Of a stretch of DNA of 64,000 nt, positions 26,993 to 36,421 are shown one piece after another. This DNA is from Prevotellaceae bacterium UBA7028 (GTDB lineage Bacteria > Bacteroidota > Bacteroidia > Bacteroidales > Bacteroidaceae): positions 18,929 through 82,928 of the forward strand of contig DLBF01000040.1 in the NCBI GenBank assembly GCA_002494215.1, in the 5' to 3' direction. Positions within the stretch are counted from its first letter, which is position 1. The number at the start of each line of letters is the position of its first letter. A model generated the notes under the pieces. That model did no database searches and was not told where the DNA came from. It worked only from the letters and a program-made list of their open reading frames with translations. A program made the position numbers and the translations under genes.

Positions 26993-28738
26993 TTACTTGA
27001 CTACTATCTTCTTGCCATTCACGATATTGAGGCCTTTCTGCAGCTTGCTTACACGCTGGCCGGCCATATTGTAGATGGCGCCCTCGTTAGCAGAATTATT
27101 TGCCTTGACACCTTCAATGGCAGTCTCCTCGTCACCAAAGTCACCAGCAAATTCCTTGGTGTTATTTGAGGCAACAGAGAACTGCCAACGATAATCGGGC
27201 ACACCCATAACGTAGCCTGCAACAGGGTTGCTGCCAGTGCTCTTCACTGACCAATAGGTATTGGCAGCATACAGGTTCCAGTTGTTACCCGTAGTAGGTG
27301 CATTGGTAGCACGGATCGCATACTTGCCGCTGCTGTTCTGCATCAGTACCTGACTGTCCCAGATACGATTCCAGCTATAGCCGCAGATAGGCACCAGGTT
27401 ATCGTTGGAGGCAAAGGTACCGTTACCGCCTGTATTCTGGTTGGGGTTGGTAAAGTGGTAATTGGTAGTACCAACGGTGAACTCAAAGAAGAAGGAGTCG
27501 CCGTACTCACCGCCATTGCTGTTACCCACCTTAGCTGTGAAAGCGCCTGCATCACTCTTGCTGCTGGTCAGTGTTCCGCTAGTGGTTATATAGTACTTGG
27601 TTCCGTTAATGGTAGTATAGATGTTATAGACCGTACCGATATTCAGGGTAGGCAGGGCACGGAAGTAAGGTGTGTTGGGACCTTCTCTGAAGTTTTGGTT
27701 GATAAGGGCATTGGTCAGTGCCTGTCCCTTGGTATTGTAACCGTTGGAGCTGTCCACCCCTCCGTAATCCATTACCACGATGCCGGCAGATCCGGGATGG
27801 CCGTTCAGGTAGTTGATGGCAACCTGGTTCTGTGTCTGGGCATTGTCACGGTAGCCGTTGCTGGTTACTATACCCAGGAACGTCTTGGTGTAGCCTGAGG
27901 TGTGGTTGATGACCCATATGCTGGCATTCTTGTTCTCGGTGCAGGAGAACTGCATCATACGCTGGATGCTGGCAGTCTTGGTGGCAGAAGCACCATTGGC
28001 AGAGACATTATAGAAGTCCTGAATATACACAGGTCCCTGGGTCCCGACACCTCTGATATAGCCATTCTGCTGCTGGCTGAAGTCAGCACTCTCGCCCCAG
28101 TTATAGACAAAACCGCCGATGGGGTTACTGTCATAGGCATTACGACAGAGGACAATAAGTTTTCCACGTACATCGCCCATCTTCAGTTTAGGATTGAAGT
28201 TGATGGTATGACTGTTGGCAGGACTGCCGCTCAGTCTGTTCTTAATCAGGGTATTCCAGTTGCCGCTGCCGCTATCGCCCTCTGATTCATGACGGATAAC
28301 AATGATGGCCGTCTCAGAAGGATACTGATCCAGCAAGCCGCAAAGTGTTGAGATTGCAGTAGAGAACATCAGGTTGGTGCTCACATAACCGTGGCAAATA
28401 CGCAAGTCGTTGTCGTCAACAGCCGGACGAAGGTCAAAGCAGCGGATACCGCTATTCCACATCTGTGTCAGGGTCTTGTCCTGCGTGCGTGCGAACTGGT
28501 CTCCGATAATGCCGTACAATGTGGTGAACCCATGACCTGTGCCTGCATCATGTACGCCAGGTATAGACATCTGGCTCACATACGTGTTGTCAGGCACATT
28601 GCTCATCCAGGAACTGTTCTGTGCAAACAGGTTACCACTTGCCAGGGTGCAAAGCATAGCCGAGGCAAACAACTTTCTCAGATTTCTCATCTTTCTGCCC
28701 ATAGCAGAACGATGGATAGAAGTAGTGATCGCTTCCAT
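26993..28738 (-). CDS. Secreted PI-PLC X-domain phospholipase-like protein
   Basis: A protein of up to 581 residues; the true start is more likely MGRK (28702) or MRNLRKLF (28690), where a signal peptide with cleavage after NLFAQ begins. The N-terminal half shows PI-specific phospholipase C features: MSIPGVHDAGTGHG with the first catalytic His, CFDLRPAV, ICHGYV with the second His region, and AIIVIRHES. The next 200 residues look like a lectin-like beta-trefoil (repeats ending W..YAAN). The tail YNMAGQRVS...GLNIVNGKKIVVK is the sorting signature of this window. It likely acts outside the cell on inositol phospholipids or glycolipid anchors; the substrate is inferred from the fold only. A TATATTTG box lies at 28799-28806 upstream. 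Confidence 0.8.
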   Translation of the reverse strand: MEAITTSIHRSAMGRKMRNLRKLFASAMLCTLASGNLFAQNSSWMSNVPDNTYVSQMSIPGVHDAGTGHGFTTLYGIIGDQFARTQDKTLTQMWNSGIRCFDLRPAVDDNDLRICHGYVSTNLMFSTAISTLCGLLDQYPSETAIIVIRHESEGDSGSGNWNTLIKNRLSGSPANSHTINFNPKLKMGDVRGKLIVLCRNAYDSNPIGGFVYNWGESADFSQQQNGYIRGVGTQGPVYIQDFYNVSANGASATKTASIQRMMQFSCTENKNASIWVINHTSGYTKTFLGIVTSNGYRDNAQTQNQVAINYLNGHPGSAGIVVMDYGGVDSSNGYNTKGQALTNALINQNFREGPNTPYFRALPTLNIGTVYNIYTTINGTKYYITTSGTLTSSKSDAGAFTAKVGNSNGGEYGDSFFFEFTVGTTNYHFTNPNQNTGGNGTFASNDNLVPICGYSWNRIWDSQVLMQNSSGKYAIRATNAPTTGNNWNLYAANTYWSVKSTGSNPVAGYVMGVPDYRWQFSVASNNTKEFAGDFGDEETAIEGVKANNSANEGAIYNMAGQRVSKLQKGLNIVNGKKIVVK

Positions 28739-28798
28739 TTTAGATTAGTTTAAGTTAATAATAAGATTTCTAATGGCGAAATGTGTGTTTTCGCGCCA

Positions 28799-28806
28799 CA
28801 AATATA
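28799..28806 (-). promoter_or_regulatory. -7 box before the PI-PLC gene
   Basis: TATATTTG on the minus strand, about 60 bp before the annotated start. No good TTTG partner is seen at the right distance. Confidence 0.4.
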
Positions 28807-28940
28807 AACAATAATGGAAACCTACAACAGAAAAAGAAAAGAAAATTTCGGTCATTCCCGAAATTCGTTCAATAATTACAAAAATAATATCATATATAAT
28901 TTAATTCTTGATAATTATATATCATTAAAAAGAAAAAAAA

Positions 28941-28973
28941 GCCTGCCACTCCCCTCGCGAGGAGATGGCAGGC
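28941..28973. terminator. 33-bp hairpin, copy 1
   Basis: gcctgcca...tggcaggc arms with inner palindrome cctcgcgagg. On the minus strand a T-run follows, so it should terminate the AAA gene ending at 28994. The same hairpin occurs at 30431, 37583 and 39230. Confidence 0.75.
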
Positions 28974-28993
28974 ATTTACGTCATAGAACTTAT

Positions 28994-30313
28994 CTATATC
29001 CATCTCCAGAACCATTCCGCTAATGGCGCAGGGCAACTAAGCAACCCACTATTTGATTGCAAATTAAGGAAAGAGAAACGGATGCGGTTCAAAGGATGAT
29101 ATTTATCGTTATATACACTCAGACTCCTTCCGCTGATACAGTTTTCAGCTTTCACCTCTATAGGTATGATTTCATTCTGCCATTGGACAAGGAATTCAAC
29201 CTCTGCTTTACTGTCAGACGACCAATAATTTGGTGTATAATTGTCCAGCAAAGGCATCAGAGATTGCAACACGGCATTCTCGGCCATTGCCCCCTTGAAC
29301 TCTGTATAGTTGGAGATAGGATCCAAAATGACACTTGATGGCAGGCGAGCGAGCCTACGCAATAATCCGCAATCACATGCATAGACCTTAAAAGCATCGG
29401 GCTCTTCGCATGCTTTCAATGGCATACCCGGCTTTGAAACATTGTTAATTCTATATATCATGCCGGCATCTTCCAACCAAAGCAAGGCATCTTCATAGTC
29501 TTTCGAACGGGCTCCCTGTTTAATGACCTTATAGATAAACTTACGGTTCTCCTTACCTAACTGCGAAGGTAAAGAGTGCCAAATGGCATGAATGCGTGGA
29601 ATCTCCCGTGGCTCTGCGTACTTGGAGAAATCCAGTTCATATAAATCCAAGATATCTTGCAACGCATCATCTACTGCCTGCATCCCCTGATTATCAATCA
29701 TTGCAACCACAGCTTCAGGCATTCCCCCACTAATCATATAACGACGATATTCCAGCTTAAGCTTGTTCAGCACAATCTCTGGAAGATGAAGGGGCTGTTC
29801 CATCTTCTCAATATAATCGAAGGTCCTTTCATCGCTGACACGCAAGAATTCACGGAAGGATACAGGAAACATCCTCATAACCTGCAATTTCCCTACCGGA
29901 ACAGTCATTCTACGTTTCTTTACAGCGACTCCCAGCAATGAACCTGCTGCAATAATATGGTATTGTGGAGCGTCTTCACAGAAATACTTCAGGCTATTCA
30001 ATGCCTCTTCGCATTCCTGTATCTCATCAAAGATTATAAGTGTTTTTCCCGCCACCAGGGGAACATCACAATACAATGCCAACTCTTTGATTATGCGTTC
30101 CGGACTTTTCGATGTGCGAAAAACAGATTTCAATTCTGGTTGACGATCGAAATCAAACTTGGCATAATGCTCAAAGCACTCTTTACCAAATGCCTCCATT
30201 ACCCATGTTTTCCCAATTTGTCGGGCACCTTTCAGAAGGATTGGCTTTCTTGGCGAACTATCCTTCCAACGTTTTAAGCTTGAAATAATCTCCCTATATA
30301 TCTCCATAATCAC
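28994..30313 (-). CDS. AAA+ ATPase with DUF4143-type C-terminal domain
   Basis: A 439-residue protein with Walker A GARQIGKT at 29-36, Walker B LIIFDEIQECEEAL near 92-105, sensor IIAAGSLLG, and a C-terminal part with EVEFLVQW...IIPIEVKA, which resembles a PD-(D/E)xK nuclease core. This family is widespread, often as isolated, patchily distributed genes, and its function is unproven; toxin-like or defence roles have been guessed. Here it stands alone, bounded by hairpin copies 1 and 2 and preceded by a 35-bp dyad. Start: MIMEIY at 30313 or the Met two codons later. Confidence 0.85.
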   Translation of the reverse strand: MIMEIYREIISSLKRWKDSSPRKPILLKGARQIGKTWVMEAFGKECFEHYAKFDFDRQPELKSVFRTSKSPERIIKELALYCDVPLVAGKTLIIFDEIQECEEALNSLKYFCEDAPQYHIIAAGSLLGVAVKKRRMTVPVGKLQVMRMFPVSFREFLRVSDERTFDYIEKMEQPLHLPEIVLNKLKLEYRRYMISGGMPEAVVAMIDNQGMQAVDDALQDILDLYELDFSKYAEPREIPRIHAIWHSLPSQLGKENRKFIYKVIKQGARSKDYEDALLWLEDAGMIYRINNVSKPGMPLKACEEPDAFKVYACDCGLLRRLARLPSSVILDPISNYTEFKGAMAENAVLQSLMPLLDNYTPNYWSSDSKAEVEFLVQWQNEIIPIEVKAENCISGRSLSVYNDKYHPLNRIRFSFLNLQSNSGLLSCPAPLAEWFWRWI

Positions 30314-30322
30314 ACTCTTAAC

Positions 30323-30357
30323 TGCCGATTTGTGTATATATTACACATTTTTCGGCA
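30323..30357. promoter_or_regulatory. 35-bp dyad upstream of the AAA ATPase
   Basis: Outer arms tgccga/tcggca and inner arms gtgta/tacac share nearly one centre near 30340, only 10 bp before the start codon. It could be an operator for autoregulation or an mRNA hairpin over the start. Confidence 0.45.
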
Positions 30358-30430
30358 CTTAACAGCGCAAAAATAGACAATAATAATGAAACATCCTAAT
30401 ATTTATACTGTTTTTTTGATGATTATACAA

Positions 30431-30463
30431 GCCTGCCACTCCCCTCGCGAGGAAATGGCAGGC
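30431..30463. terminator. 33-bp hairpin, copy 2
   Basis: Same as copy 1 with one change (ggaaatgg). It is followed by ataaccaacaatttacctta, shared with copy 4. It lies just after the stop (minus strand) of the DUF4488-like gene. Confidence 0.75.
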
Positions 30464-30501
30464 ATAACCAACAATTTACCTTAAAACTTTATCTTGCTGA
30501 T

Positions 30502-31293
30502 TTAATCTCTGAAGTTACTCAGCAGGGACGCCATAGGTTCTGGAATGTCGTAGCGAATCCAGGTTTCCTTCATCCTGCCGTACTTCTCATTCTTGAATTC
30601 CAGCGTTATAACAGAAGGGTTTACAAAGGTAACCTTATGTTCTACACCCGCCTCGATGAACTCATTCTCGGATGTCCACTTAAAATCTCTCAGGAAGGAT
30701 CTGCCGCCCTGCTCTATGTTATACAAACTGCCCATAAAGGAGAGGCACACCTGCGGAGCGTATATCTTGTAAGTATTTTTACCGGGGAGGGTGGGCTCAC
30801 CGGGGAGATCAAGCGCCTGATTAGCAACCAACTTCCAGCTGCCCTCCAGTTTGTTTCTGTTCTTATGATTTGTGGCTGCAGCAGAGATACGACTGGGAAT
30901 GCTTTCACCCTTCACCTTTTCCCAGACCTCATTAATCCATATCCCTGCGGGAAAGTCATAGAAATCGCGGGTGGCATTATACCAGGATAGTGTAAAAGAG
31001 TCAGAGGTGACATCGCTCAGCTTAACGCCGAAAGGGTCATTCACATCCGAAATAAATTCTGCGCGCCAAATCAGCACATCACAGTCCAAGCCTTCCTGTC
31101 TGGGCTGAACCCAGAAGATTAATGTACGGTCACCATTGCAGCTCCTATATGTAGGCAATGGCAAGTCCTTCAGCGTACGGCCCCCTCCTTCTATCGAAAT
31201 CTGTTTGAATACGCCTGTTTCAGGATACTTGGTTTGTGCAAAACCAACTGCGCTCATAAGCGCCATCACAATGAAGAGAAAAGTCTGTTTCAT
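30502..31293 (-). CDS. Secreted DUF4488-like protein
   Basis: A 263-residue protein with a signal peptide (MKQTFLFIVMALMSAVGFAQ). The second half has LEGSWKLVANQ...YKIYAPQVCLSFMG, like the lipocalin-like DUF4488 proteins of Bacteroidota; the first half may be a diverged second copy of the same fold. The substrate is unknown. It is the probable second gene of a unit beginning with the outer-membrane barrel at 33563. A decayed copy of its last codons (LASFLRN-like) occurs at 39290-39345. Family call is moderate. Confidence 0.5.
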   Translation of the reverse strand: MKQTFLFIVMALMSAVGFAQTKYPETGVFKQISIEGGGRTLKDLPLPTYRSCNGDRTLIFWVQPRQEGLDCDVLIWRAEFISDVNDPFGVKLSDVTSDSFTLSWYNATRDFYDFPAGIWINEVWEKVKGESIPSRISAAATNHKNRNKLEGSWKLVANQALDLPGEPTLPGKNTYKIYAPQVCLSFMGSLYNIEQGGRSFLRDFKWTSENEFIEAGVEHKVTFVNPSVITLEFKNEKYGRMKETWIRYDIPEPMASLLSNFRD

Positions 31294-31328
31294 GTTGTTT
31301 GTTTTAGTATTCGTTAAAAAAATCTGTT

Positions 31329-31427
31329 ATTTGCTTATTTCGCAGAGTTCCTTGTAGATTGCCTCCAGGCGTTTAATCTCCTGAAACTGGTCACAAATAG
31401 CAACATATCTGTATATATCTTGCAAGA
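31329..31427 (-). other. Short open stretch between barrel and DUF4488-like gene
   Basis: Minus-strand codons from a TTG read QDIYRYVAICDQFQEIKRL and then EAIYKELCEISK before a stop. It is amphipathic and protein-like but has no ATG. It may be a 33-residue peptide with TTG start or a remnant. Confidence 0.2.
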
Positions 31428-31433
31428 ATATAT

Positions 31434-33563
31434 TTATCGTTCTTTTGACATTTCGTGATCGTACTGCCTTACACTTTTTCCGCCGTCTATTCTGTATGAC
31501 AAGGCGAAACTTATCGTATTATGGATAATGTCCTTGGAGGATTGACATGAGTAGTATTCATATCCTGGCGAAGCAACATAATAGTGATTTTTCTCAGAAG
31601 TAAAACTAAAAGGTAAGGTATAAGACAACTGAAGTTGAAGTTTTTCCCTGCATAGAGATTTTAACAGACTCACGCCGAGACCATCATGATAATTTGTGCC
31701 CCAACTCTGCGCTTCAGCGTTATATGAATTATCATGGAAATAGTTTAAATAGGCATACAGTTTCTTCTTGTACCACATATAACTTACCTGGGCACTTCCT
31801 GTCCACCCCCCATTACTGTGGCAGAAGCTCTCATATTGTGCCTTTCTGTATTTATATCCCACGTTGGCATCAATATTAAACTTGCCGACATTGCGGTTGA
31901 AGTTCACTGATGCCCACCAACCTCTGTTTTCGCCATTCTGATATGTGGAAAGGATGTAGTTGCCCTGTTCCCCGTTCTGCAGCTTCCCGTATTCCAGGGA
32001 GCGGATGTAAGCGAAATCACGCGGAGAATAGTTCATTCCTGCCTTCAGAGTGATGGCTTCCATTATATTTACCTTCAGGGAAAGGTTGTGTCTCAATGAG
32101 GTCCGCAGGAGCGGATTACCGACCGTCTTAGTCAGCGAGTCGGTGAAATATTCATACGCGGATGTCTTGTCGAGCGAAGGATTGTCCAGCGTGCAGGAAT
32201 AGTCAATTCTTGCCCAGCTATGTTTGCCGAGTTTCTTATACAGCCCAGCTGAACCGGAATAGCCCATATAACTATCCCTTATTGACGGCGTTTTGGAGAT
32301 GTATCTTCGTACATTGCCTGATACATGCACACTTAAATTATGCGGAAAATCGTACGACAGATATGTCCCGAAATAATGATACTGAAGTGTGTTTTTGCTT
32401 AGGATGTCATCGCTGCCAAGCCTAAACTGGTCATAACGTTTCCAAAAGAAATTATAGGAAGCAGATACGTAGAGTTTTTTCTTCAGGAAACGGCGGTTTA
32501 TATCCAAATCGCCATAAACGTGGTCCATTGCCTGATGGCGGTCATCTTGATTGTAGTATCCTGTGCTACGTGTCAACAGGCTGTTGGTATCCCATGACCT
32601 TCTTATGTAATTCAGCGTGCCGTTGCAATTCCATACACCCGTTCCGCCATGATAGAAAATACCAACGCCCTGTCTGCTGCCCTTATCTTTATCTTTTGAA
32701 CGTGAATAAAAGGTGTTTGCATGTCCGTCCTGAAGGTCCGAACCTATTACGGTCCGGTGTGAGAAATCGTCATTGTCTGTGAATTCCACGCCATATGCCA
32801 CTGAGATTGAATTCCGTTTGTTGAACTGGTAATCCACGGAAACGCCAACATTGTTTTCACGGCCCATATATCCTTGATTGTGTGAATTATCCGCATTGGC
32901 AACTACGGTTTCCTTGTAATCATTGGCCAGATAGCTACGCGTCATGAATGTATTCCGCTCTCCCTGATTAAAACCTCCGGAATAACCGAGCATGGCGTTC
33001 CACTTGTTCTTTGTGTAGGTGAAAGACTCGCCCCACTCTGTGTTCCCGAAGCTTTTGCCTTTCCCGTTTCGGTCTGACGGATGAAAATCCACATACCCAT
33101 ACAGATTATTCTCGTATCCTTCATAATCCGTTTTGCGGCACAGATTTATAATGGCATCATAGGACTCGTATTTTCCTTTGGGATTCTGTATAACCTCCAC
33201 CTTGTCAAAACGGATATGTCTCAGGTTTTTTATATAATCCGCGTCTTTTTCTACACTGTCAACAAGGATGATGATGTTTTTATCGCCCTGATAGGTAATG
33301 GCTTTGGTGGCATAGTTATAAGATAACCCTGGGACCTTGTCCAGCATCTGCGCCGTGTTATAACTCCCCTTGCGCATGTGTTTCGTGATGCGATACACAT
33401 CCTTGTCTGGGTAATGGAAAATACTGTCACCGATAACAACCACCTCGGAAAGGGTAGTCGTCTTAACATTTTCATCCTTAATGTCCTCCTTCACCTCACC
33501 ATTCTCCTGAGCATATATAGCAGAAGCCAGAAAACAAAGGCATAATAGAATCTTAATTCTCAT
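31434..33563 (-). CDS. TonB-receptor-like outer-membrane beta-barrel protein
   Basis: A 709-residue protein with signal peptide (MRIKILLCLCFLASAIYAQ), a plug-like N-terminal part (TTTLSEVVVIGDS, VPGLSYNYATKAITYQG, IIILVDSVEKD, KVEVIQNPKGKYESYDAIINL) and then a long series of alternating aromatic/polar strands typical of a 22-strand barrel. It lacks a carboxypeptidase-like front domain and has no SusD partner, so a sugar-uptake role is not supported; it fits the OMP beta-barrel-3 subgroup. It once diverged directly from a LuxR-type gene like that at 36721, before the rhamnosidase segment split them. Peptide or metal-complex uptake are possible roles. Confidence 0.75.
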   Translation of the reverse strand: MRIKILLCLCFLASAIYAQENGEVKEDIKDENVKTTTLSEVVVIGDSIFHYPDKDVYRITKHMRKGSYNTAQMLDKVPGLSYNYATKAITYQGDKNIIILVDSVEKDADYIKNLRHIRFDKVEVIQNPKGKYESYDAIINLCRKTDYEGYENNLYGYVDFHPSDRNGKGKSFGNTEWGESFTYTKNKWNAMLGYSGGFNQGERNTFMTRSYLANDYKETVVANADNSHNQGYMGRENNVGVSVDYQFNKRNSISVAYGVEFTDNDDFSHRTVIGSDLQDGHANTFYSRSKDKDKGSRQGVGIFYHGGTGVWNCNGTLNYIRRSWDTNSLLTRSTGYYNQDDRHQAMDHVYGDLDINRRFLKKKLYVSASYNFFWKRYDQFRLGSDDILSKNTLQYHYFGTYLSYDFPHNLSVHVSGNVRRYISKTPSIRDSYMGYSGSAGLYKKLGKHSWARIDYSCTLDNPSLDKTSAYEYFTDSLTKTVGNPLLRTSLRHNLSLKVNIMEAITLKAGMNYSPRDFAYIRSLEYGKLQNGEQGNYILSTYQNGENRGWWASVNFNRNVGKFNIDANVGYKYRKAQYESFCHSNGGWTGSAQVSYMWYKKKLYAYLNYFHDNSYNAEAQSWGTNYHDGLGVSLLKSLCREKLQLQLSYTLPFSFTSEKNHYYVASPGYEYYSCQSSKDIIHNTISFALSYRIDGGKSVRQYDHEMSKER

Positions 33564-33707
33564 ATCTTTAAACTTTTAGGTAAGCAGAATTCAAATACCG
33601 AATTCAGCTACATAATGTCTTATATCCTCTATTTCTTTATCCATATGTTTTTACTAATACCCATATTGTTATGTTTCTGTTTTTAGGCTCGAAAATTAAA
33701 TTATGCA
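33564..33707. other. Gap upstream of the barrel gene
   Basis: A/T-rich, no gene. No full promoter was recognised. Confidence 0.4.
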
Positions 33708-33926
33708 CTGCTAAGTTATGCGTATTTGTAATTGACGCCAAACCTTTTTCTATAAATCTGACGAATAATAGCCAAAATTAGTTCTCGAGAACTATACAAT
33801 TTGTCCTCGAGAACTAATAAAATATGACATTTAGTTTTTGTTAACAGAATATGATGCCATGTAATCCGAAAAATGATTATTTTTTTGTGGGAATTTCACA
33901 AAACCAATAAATAAATGAAGCAAACA
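33708..33926. repeat. 219-bp direct duplication, copy A
   Basis: Almost identical to 36514-36732 (copy B), base for base in length. It includes the control region of a LuxR-type gene and its first four codons (atgaagcaaaca, MKQT), after which the frame ends at a stop within nine codons. It holds the palindrome agttctcgagaact. The -7 box is altered to a longer T-run compared with copy B, so it is probably inactive. Confidence 0.85.
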
Positions 33927-33953
33927 GTTTATCGTTTAATGGTTAAGGGTTAA
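33915..33953 (+). pseudogene. Stub of a LuxR-type regulator gene
   Basis: ATG at 33915 reads MKQTVYRLMVKG then stops. The first four codons equal those of the intact regulator at 36721, then a ggttaagggttaa micro-repeat replaces the gene. Confidence 0.55.
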
Positions 33954-34013
33954 GGGTTAAGGTTAACGGTTAAGGGGAATTTTTTTCGTTATCGTTATCG
34001 TTTTGGTTGTTCC
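33938..34013. repeat. Micro-repeat ggttaag and cgttat tracts
   Basis: ggttaagggttaagggttaa followed by cgttatcgttatcg; marks the junction between copy A and the rhamnosidase segment. Confidence 0.65.
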
Positions 34014-36302
34014 TTATTTCGTCAACGAAATCGTGTGCTTGCCGCCGTTCAAGGTGAGACGGACAAAGCCGTCCTGGTACTTGGAGCGACACTTGCTGCC
34101 ATCCAGTTGGAGCTTGTACTTCTTGGTGGCGCAAGGGATGACGACTTCGGCAACACAACCCGTTGGTACAGAGACAGCAAGCGTGTATTGCTTGTCCGAC
34201 TGCTCGGCACGCACCTCAACTTGGCCACGGATGGTTGGCACCTTGGCTTCGGCCCAAGCCAGCGAACCAATCTGAGGTTTGATTTGGAGTCGGCTCCAGC
34301 CGGCTTCCAATGGCATGACACCCATCAGGCGGCGAGGGATGATGTTGGCGGGAGCGCTGCCCCACGCATGGTTCCAATCCAGATTGGGTTTGAATTTCGC
34401 ATCCCAGGCCTCTAGCGTGACTGTCGAGCCCACCTTGATCATGTTGTACCAACTGCGTGGGCCTTGGTCGGTGAGCAACTGCAAGGCATAGTCGGCAGCG
34501 CCAGCCTCATAGAGTGCATCCATCAGAATCTGAGCACCATAGACGCTGCACGCCATGCCACGACTTTGGATGAATTTCATCACTTCGGTCTGTCGCTCCT
34601 TGGGGACAATGCCGAAAGCCAACGGCATCATGCTGGCGTGGAGAGAGTGGTGGTCGGTCTCCAATCCATCGAAGTAACAACCCTTCTCGGCATCGTAGAG
34701 CAACGTGTTGATGGCCGTTTTCACCTTCTCGGCCTGTTGCTGATAGTGCGTCTGATCGGCGGTATGACCCAACGCCTTGGCGATGCGGCTCATCAATACT
34801 AAGGCTTCATAGTGGAAGGCATTGACCACGGTGTTGTAGGTCTTGTGCTGGAAGCCGTCGGCCTCGCCTGCCTCCTCTTTGCCGATGCCGAAAGCACCGC
34901 TCTGAGGCCAATCGACGATGTCGTTGATCTGTCGGCCATAGTAACCGCAGGCGCGGAGCAGTTCGGAAGGTTGTTTGCCTACGCGGGTACTGATCAAACC
35001 ATTAGGTTGAGTGAGCGACTCCAAGGTGCGTGCCTTGAGGGTGTTGTAGTTGCGGGCAATGAGTAAGGTATCGCCCGTATATTCGTAGTCGTACCAAGCC
35101 ATGATAAGTGCCTGGAGGATCCACTCCGTCGGCCAAGTGGCATTCTTACAGAGATAATCGACGGTGTAACGCGCCATGGTGTAGTCCTCGTCCGAGCAGT
35201 AGTGCGACAACTGGTTGATGTAAGCATCTGCTTCATAAGGGATTCGCTCGCGGTCTCCATCGACATAGACACCGGCAAAAGAGGTCGCCTTGATGCTGTA
35301 ACGGCAAAGGTCCCACACTTGGTTCAGGATGTCGTCCGACGAACGGAAAGAGGCACCCTCTTCGTTCCAACGATAATGGACAGCGGCACGTTCTACCTGT
35401 TGGGCAACGGCGCCGTGGCGAGACTCAATCTCCAAATAACGGAACGGATAAACCTCGCCGATATAGTCGGGCATCAAGACCGGACGCACATCCTGTCCCT
35501 CCTTCTTGATCATGGCGTTACGCCCATCGGGACGGAAGGTGACCTGGTAGTTGCGACAACCACGCTGGACGGGCAGTTGCACCTCCGTATAACGGATAGT
35601 GCCTCCGGGACGGCGATTGACATGTCCGTCGGCCTGCGCTTCACCGATGCGGAGGGTGAGCGTGTCGGCCACGTCGGATTTGACCGTGAGTTGCAGTTGA
35701 CCAAAGGCAGCCTTGCCGAAGTCGTACAGACCATTGCTTACAGATACGGGGTGCTCATTGGTCTTGCAGAGAGGATAGCGAGGGAACTCATTGTCGAGGT
35801 TCTGGTCGGTCAAGAAAGCCGATGGCGTAGCATAGACCGAAGGTTGGTCCTGAGCGTCCCATACCTGTACGGTCCAATAGTATATCTGTTTGGGAACGAG
35901 CGCTTTGCCCTCCATACGGATGCCTGAGCAGGAGGTGCCTTCGCGACGACCACTGTCCCAGATGTCGGCTTTCTCTTCGGTCAGCAGTTCGGGTTTGGAG
36001 GCGACCAAGATGCGGAAGGCACGTTGCGTACCTTCGCCCTCCAACTTCCAGCCCAACATAGGGGTAGCGGAATGTATCGTTGCTACTTGCAGCGGAATGC
36101 TTTGTAAGCCACGGGCTTCGGCACGCTTCCATGCCGTCGTGACGTCATTCAGTTGTGCCGATGAGGAGTAGCCGCCTTGCCACACCGTTCGGGTGTCGGT
36201 CATCAGGTCGGTCATCAATGCCGTCGGACGGAGTCCATCGGCGTAAGTGCCTGTAGCGCAAATCATAAGGCCCAGGGCCAGCGCTTGCTTGTACGTCTTC
36301 AT
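34014..36302 (-). CDS. Secreted GH78 alpha-L-rhamnosidase
   Basis: A 762-residue enzyme releasing terminal L-rhamnose from glycans or glycosides. ATG at 36302 gives a signal peptide (MKTYKQALALGLMICATGTYA); the longer frame to 36416 runs through repeat DNA and is rejected. An N-terminal beta-sandwich (TPMLGWKLEGEGTQRAFRILVA...YYWTVQVWD) precedes the (alpha/alpha)6 catalytic domain with DGDRERIPYEADAY, WPTEWILQALIMAWYDYEYTG and a C-terminal block GSTVTLEAWDAKFKPNLDWNHAWG. Codon use looks richer in G and C than its neighbours. It lies between the two 219-bp copies, so it arrived as an insertion splitting a regulator from its divergent barrel gene. A TATCTTTG box at 36414-36421 may be its promoter. 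Confidence 0.88.
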   Translation of the reverse strand: MKTYKQALALGLMICATGTYADGLRPTALMTDLMTDTRTVWQGGYSSSAQLNDVTTAWKRAEARGLQSIPLQVATIHSATPMLGWKLEGEGTQRAFRILVASKPELLTEEKADIWDSGRREGTSCSGIRMEGKALVPKQIYYWTVQVWDAQDQPSVYATPSAFLTDQNLDNEFPRYPLCKTNEHPVSVSNGLYDFGKAAFGQLQLTVKSDVADTLTLRIGEAQADGHVNRRPGGTIRYTEVQLPVQRGCRNYQVTFRPDGRNAMIKKEGQDVRPVLMPDYIGEVYPFRYLEIESRHGAVAQQVERAAVHYRWNEEGASFRSSDDILNQVWDLCRYSIKATSFAGVYVDGDRERIPYEADAYINQLSHYCSDEDYTMARYTVDYLCKNATWPTEWILQALIMAWYDYEYTGDTLLIARNYNTLKARTLESLTQPNGLISTRVGKQPSELLRACGYYGRQINDIVDWPQSGAFGIGKEEAGEADGFQHKTYNTVVNAFHYEALVLMSRIAKALGHTADQTHYQQQAEKVKTAINTLLYDAEKGCYFDGLETDHHSLHASMMPLAFGIVPKERQTEVMKFIQSRGMACSVYGAQILMDALYEAGAADYALQLLTDQGPRSWYNMIKVGSTVTLEAWDAKFKPNLDWNHAWGSAPANIIPRRLMGVMPLEAGWSRLQIKPQIGSLAWAEAKVPTIRGQVEVRAEQSDKQYTLAVSVPTGCVAEVVIPCATKKYKLQLDGSKCRSKYQDGFVRLTLNGGKHTISLTK

Positions 36303-36339
36303 TTTATTATCGTTTGAGAGGTTGGTTGTTGGAAGAAAT

Positions 36340-36421
36340 CGGAGCGTTCGATTTGTCGGAGTACTCGGAATACTCAGAGTACTCGGATTATTCTGACTGC
36401 TCCGAAATCTCGGCAAAGATA
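36340..36421. repeat. tcggagtactcgga micro-repeat and -7 box upstream of GH78
   Basis: Three imperfect copies of gagtactcgga are followed by TATCTTTG (minus strand, 36414-36421). On the minus strand the repeats would form the leader of the rhamnosidase mRNA. Confidence 0.5.

Noticed and set aside
36303..36416. N-terminal extension of the rhamnosidase
   Set aside because: It is read from tcggagtactcgga repeats and stands before a proper signal peptide.
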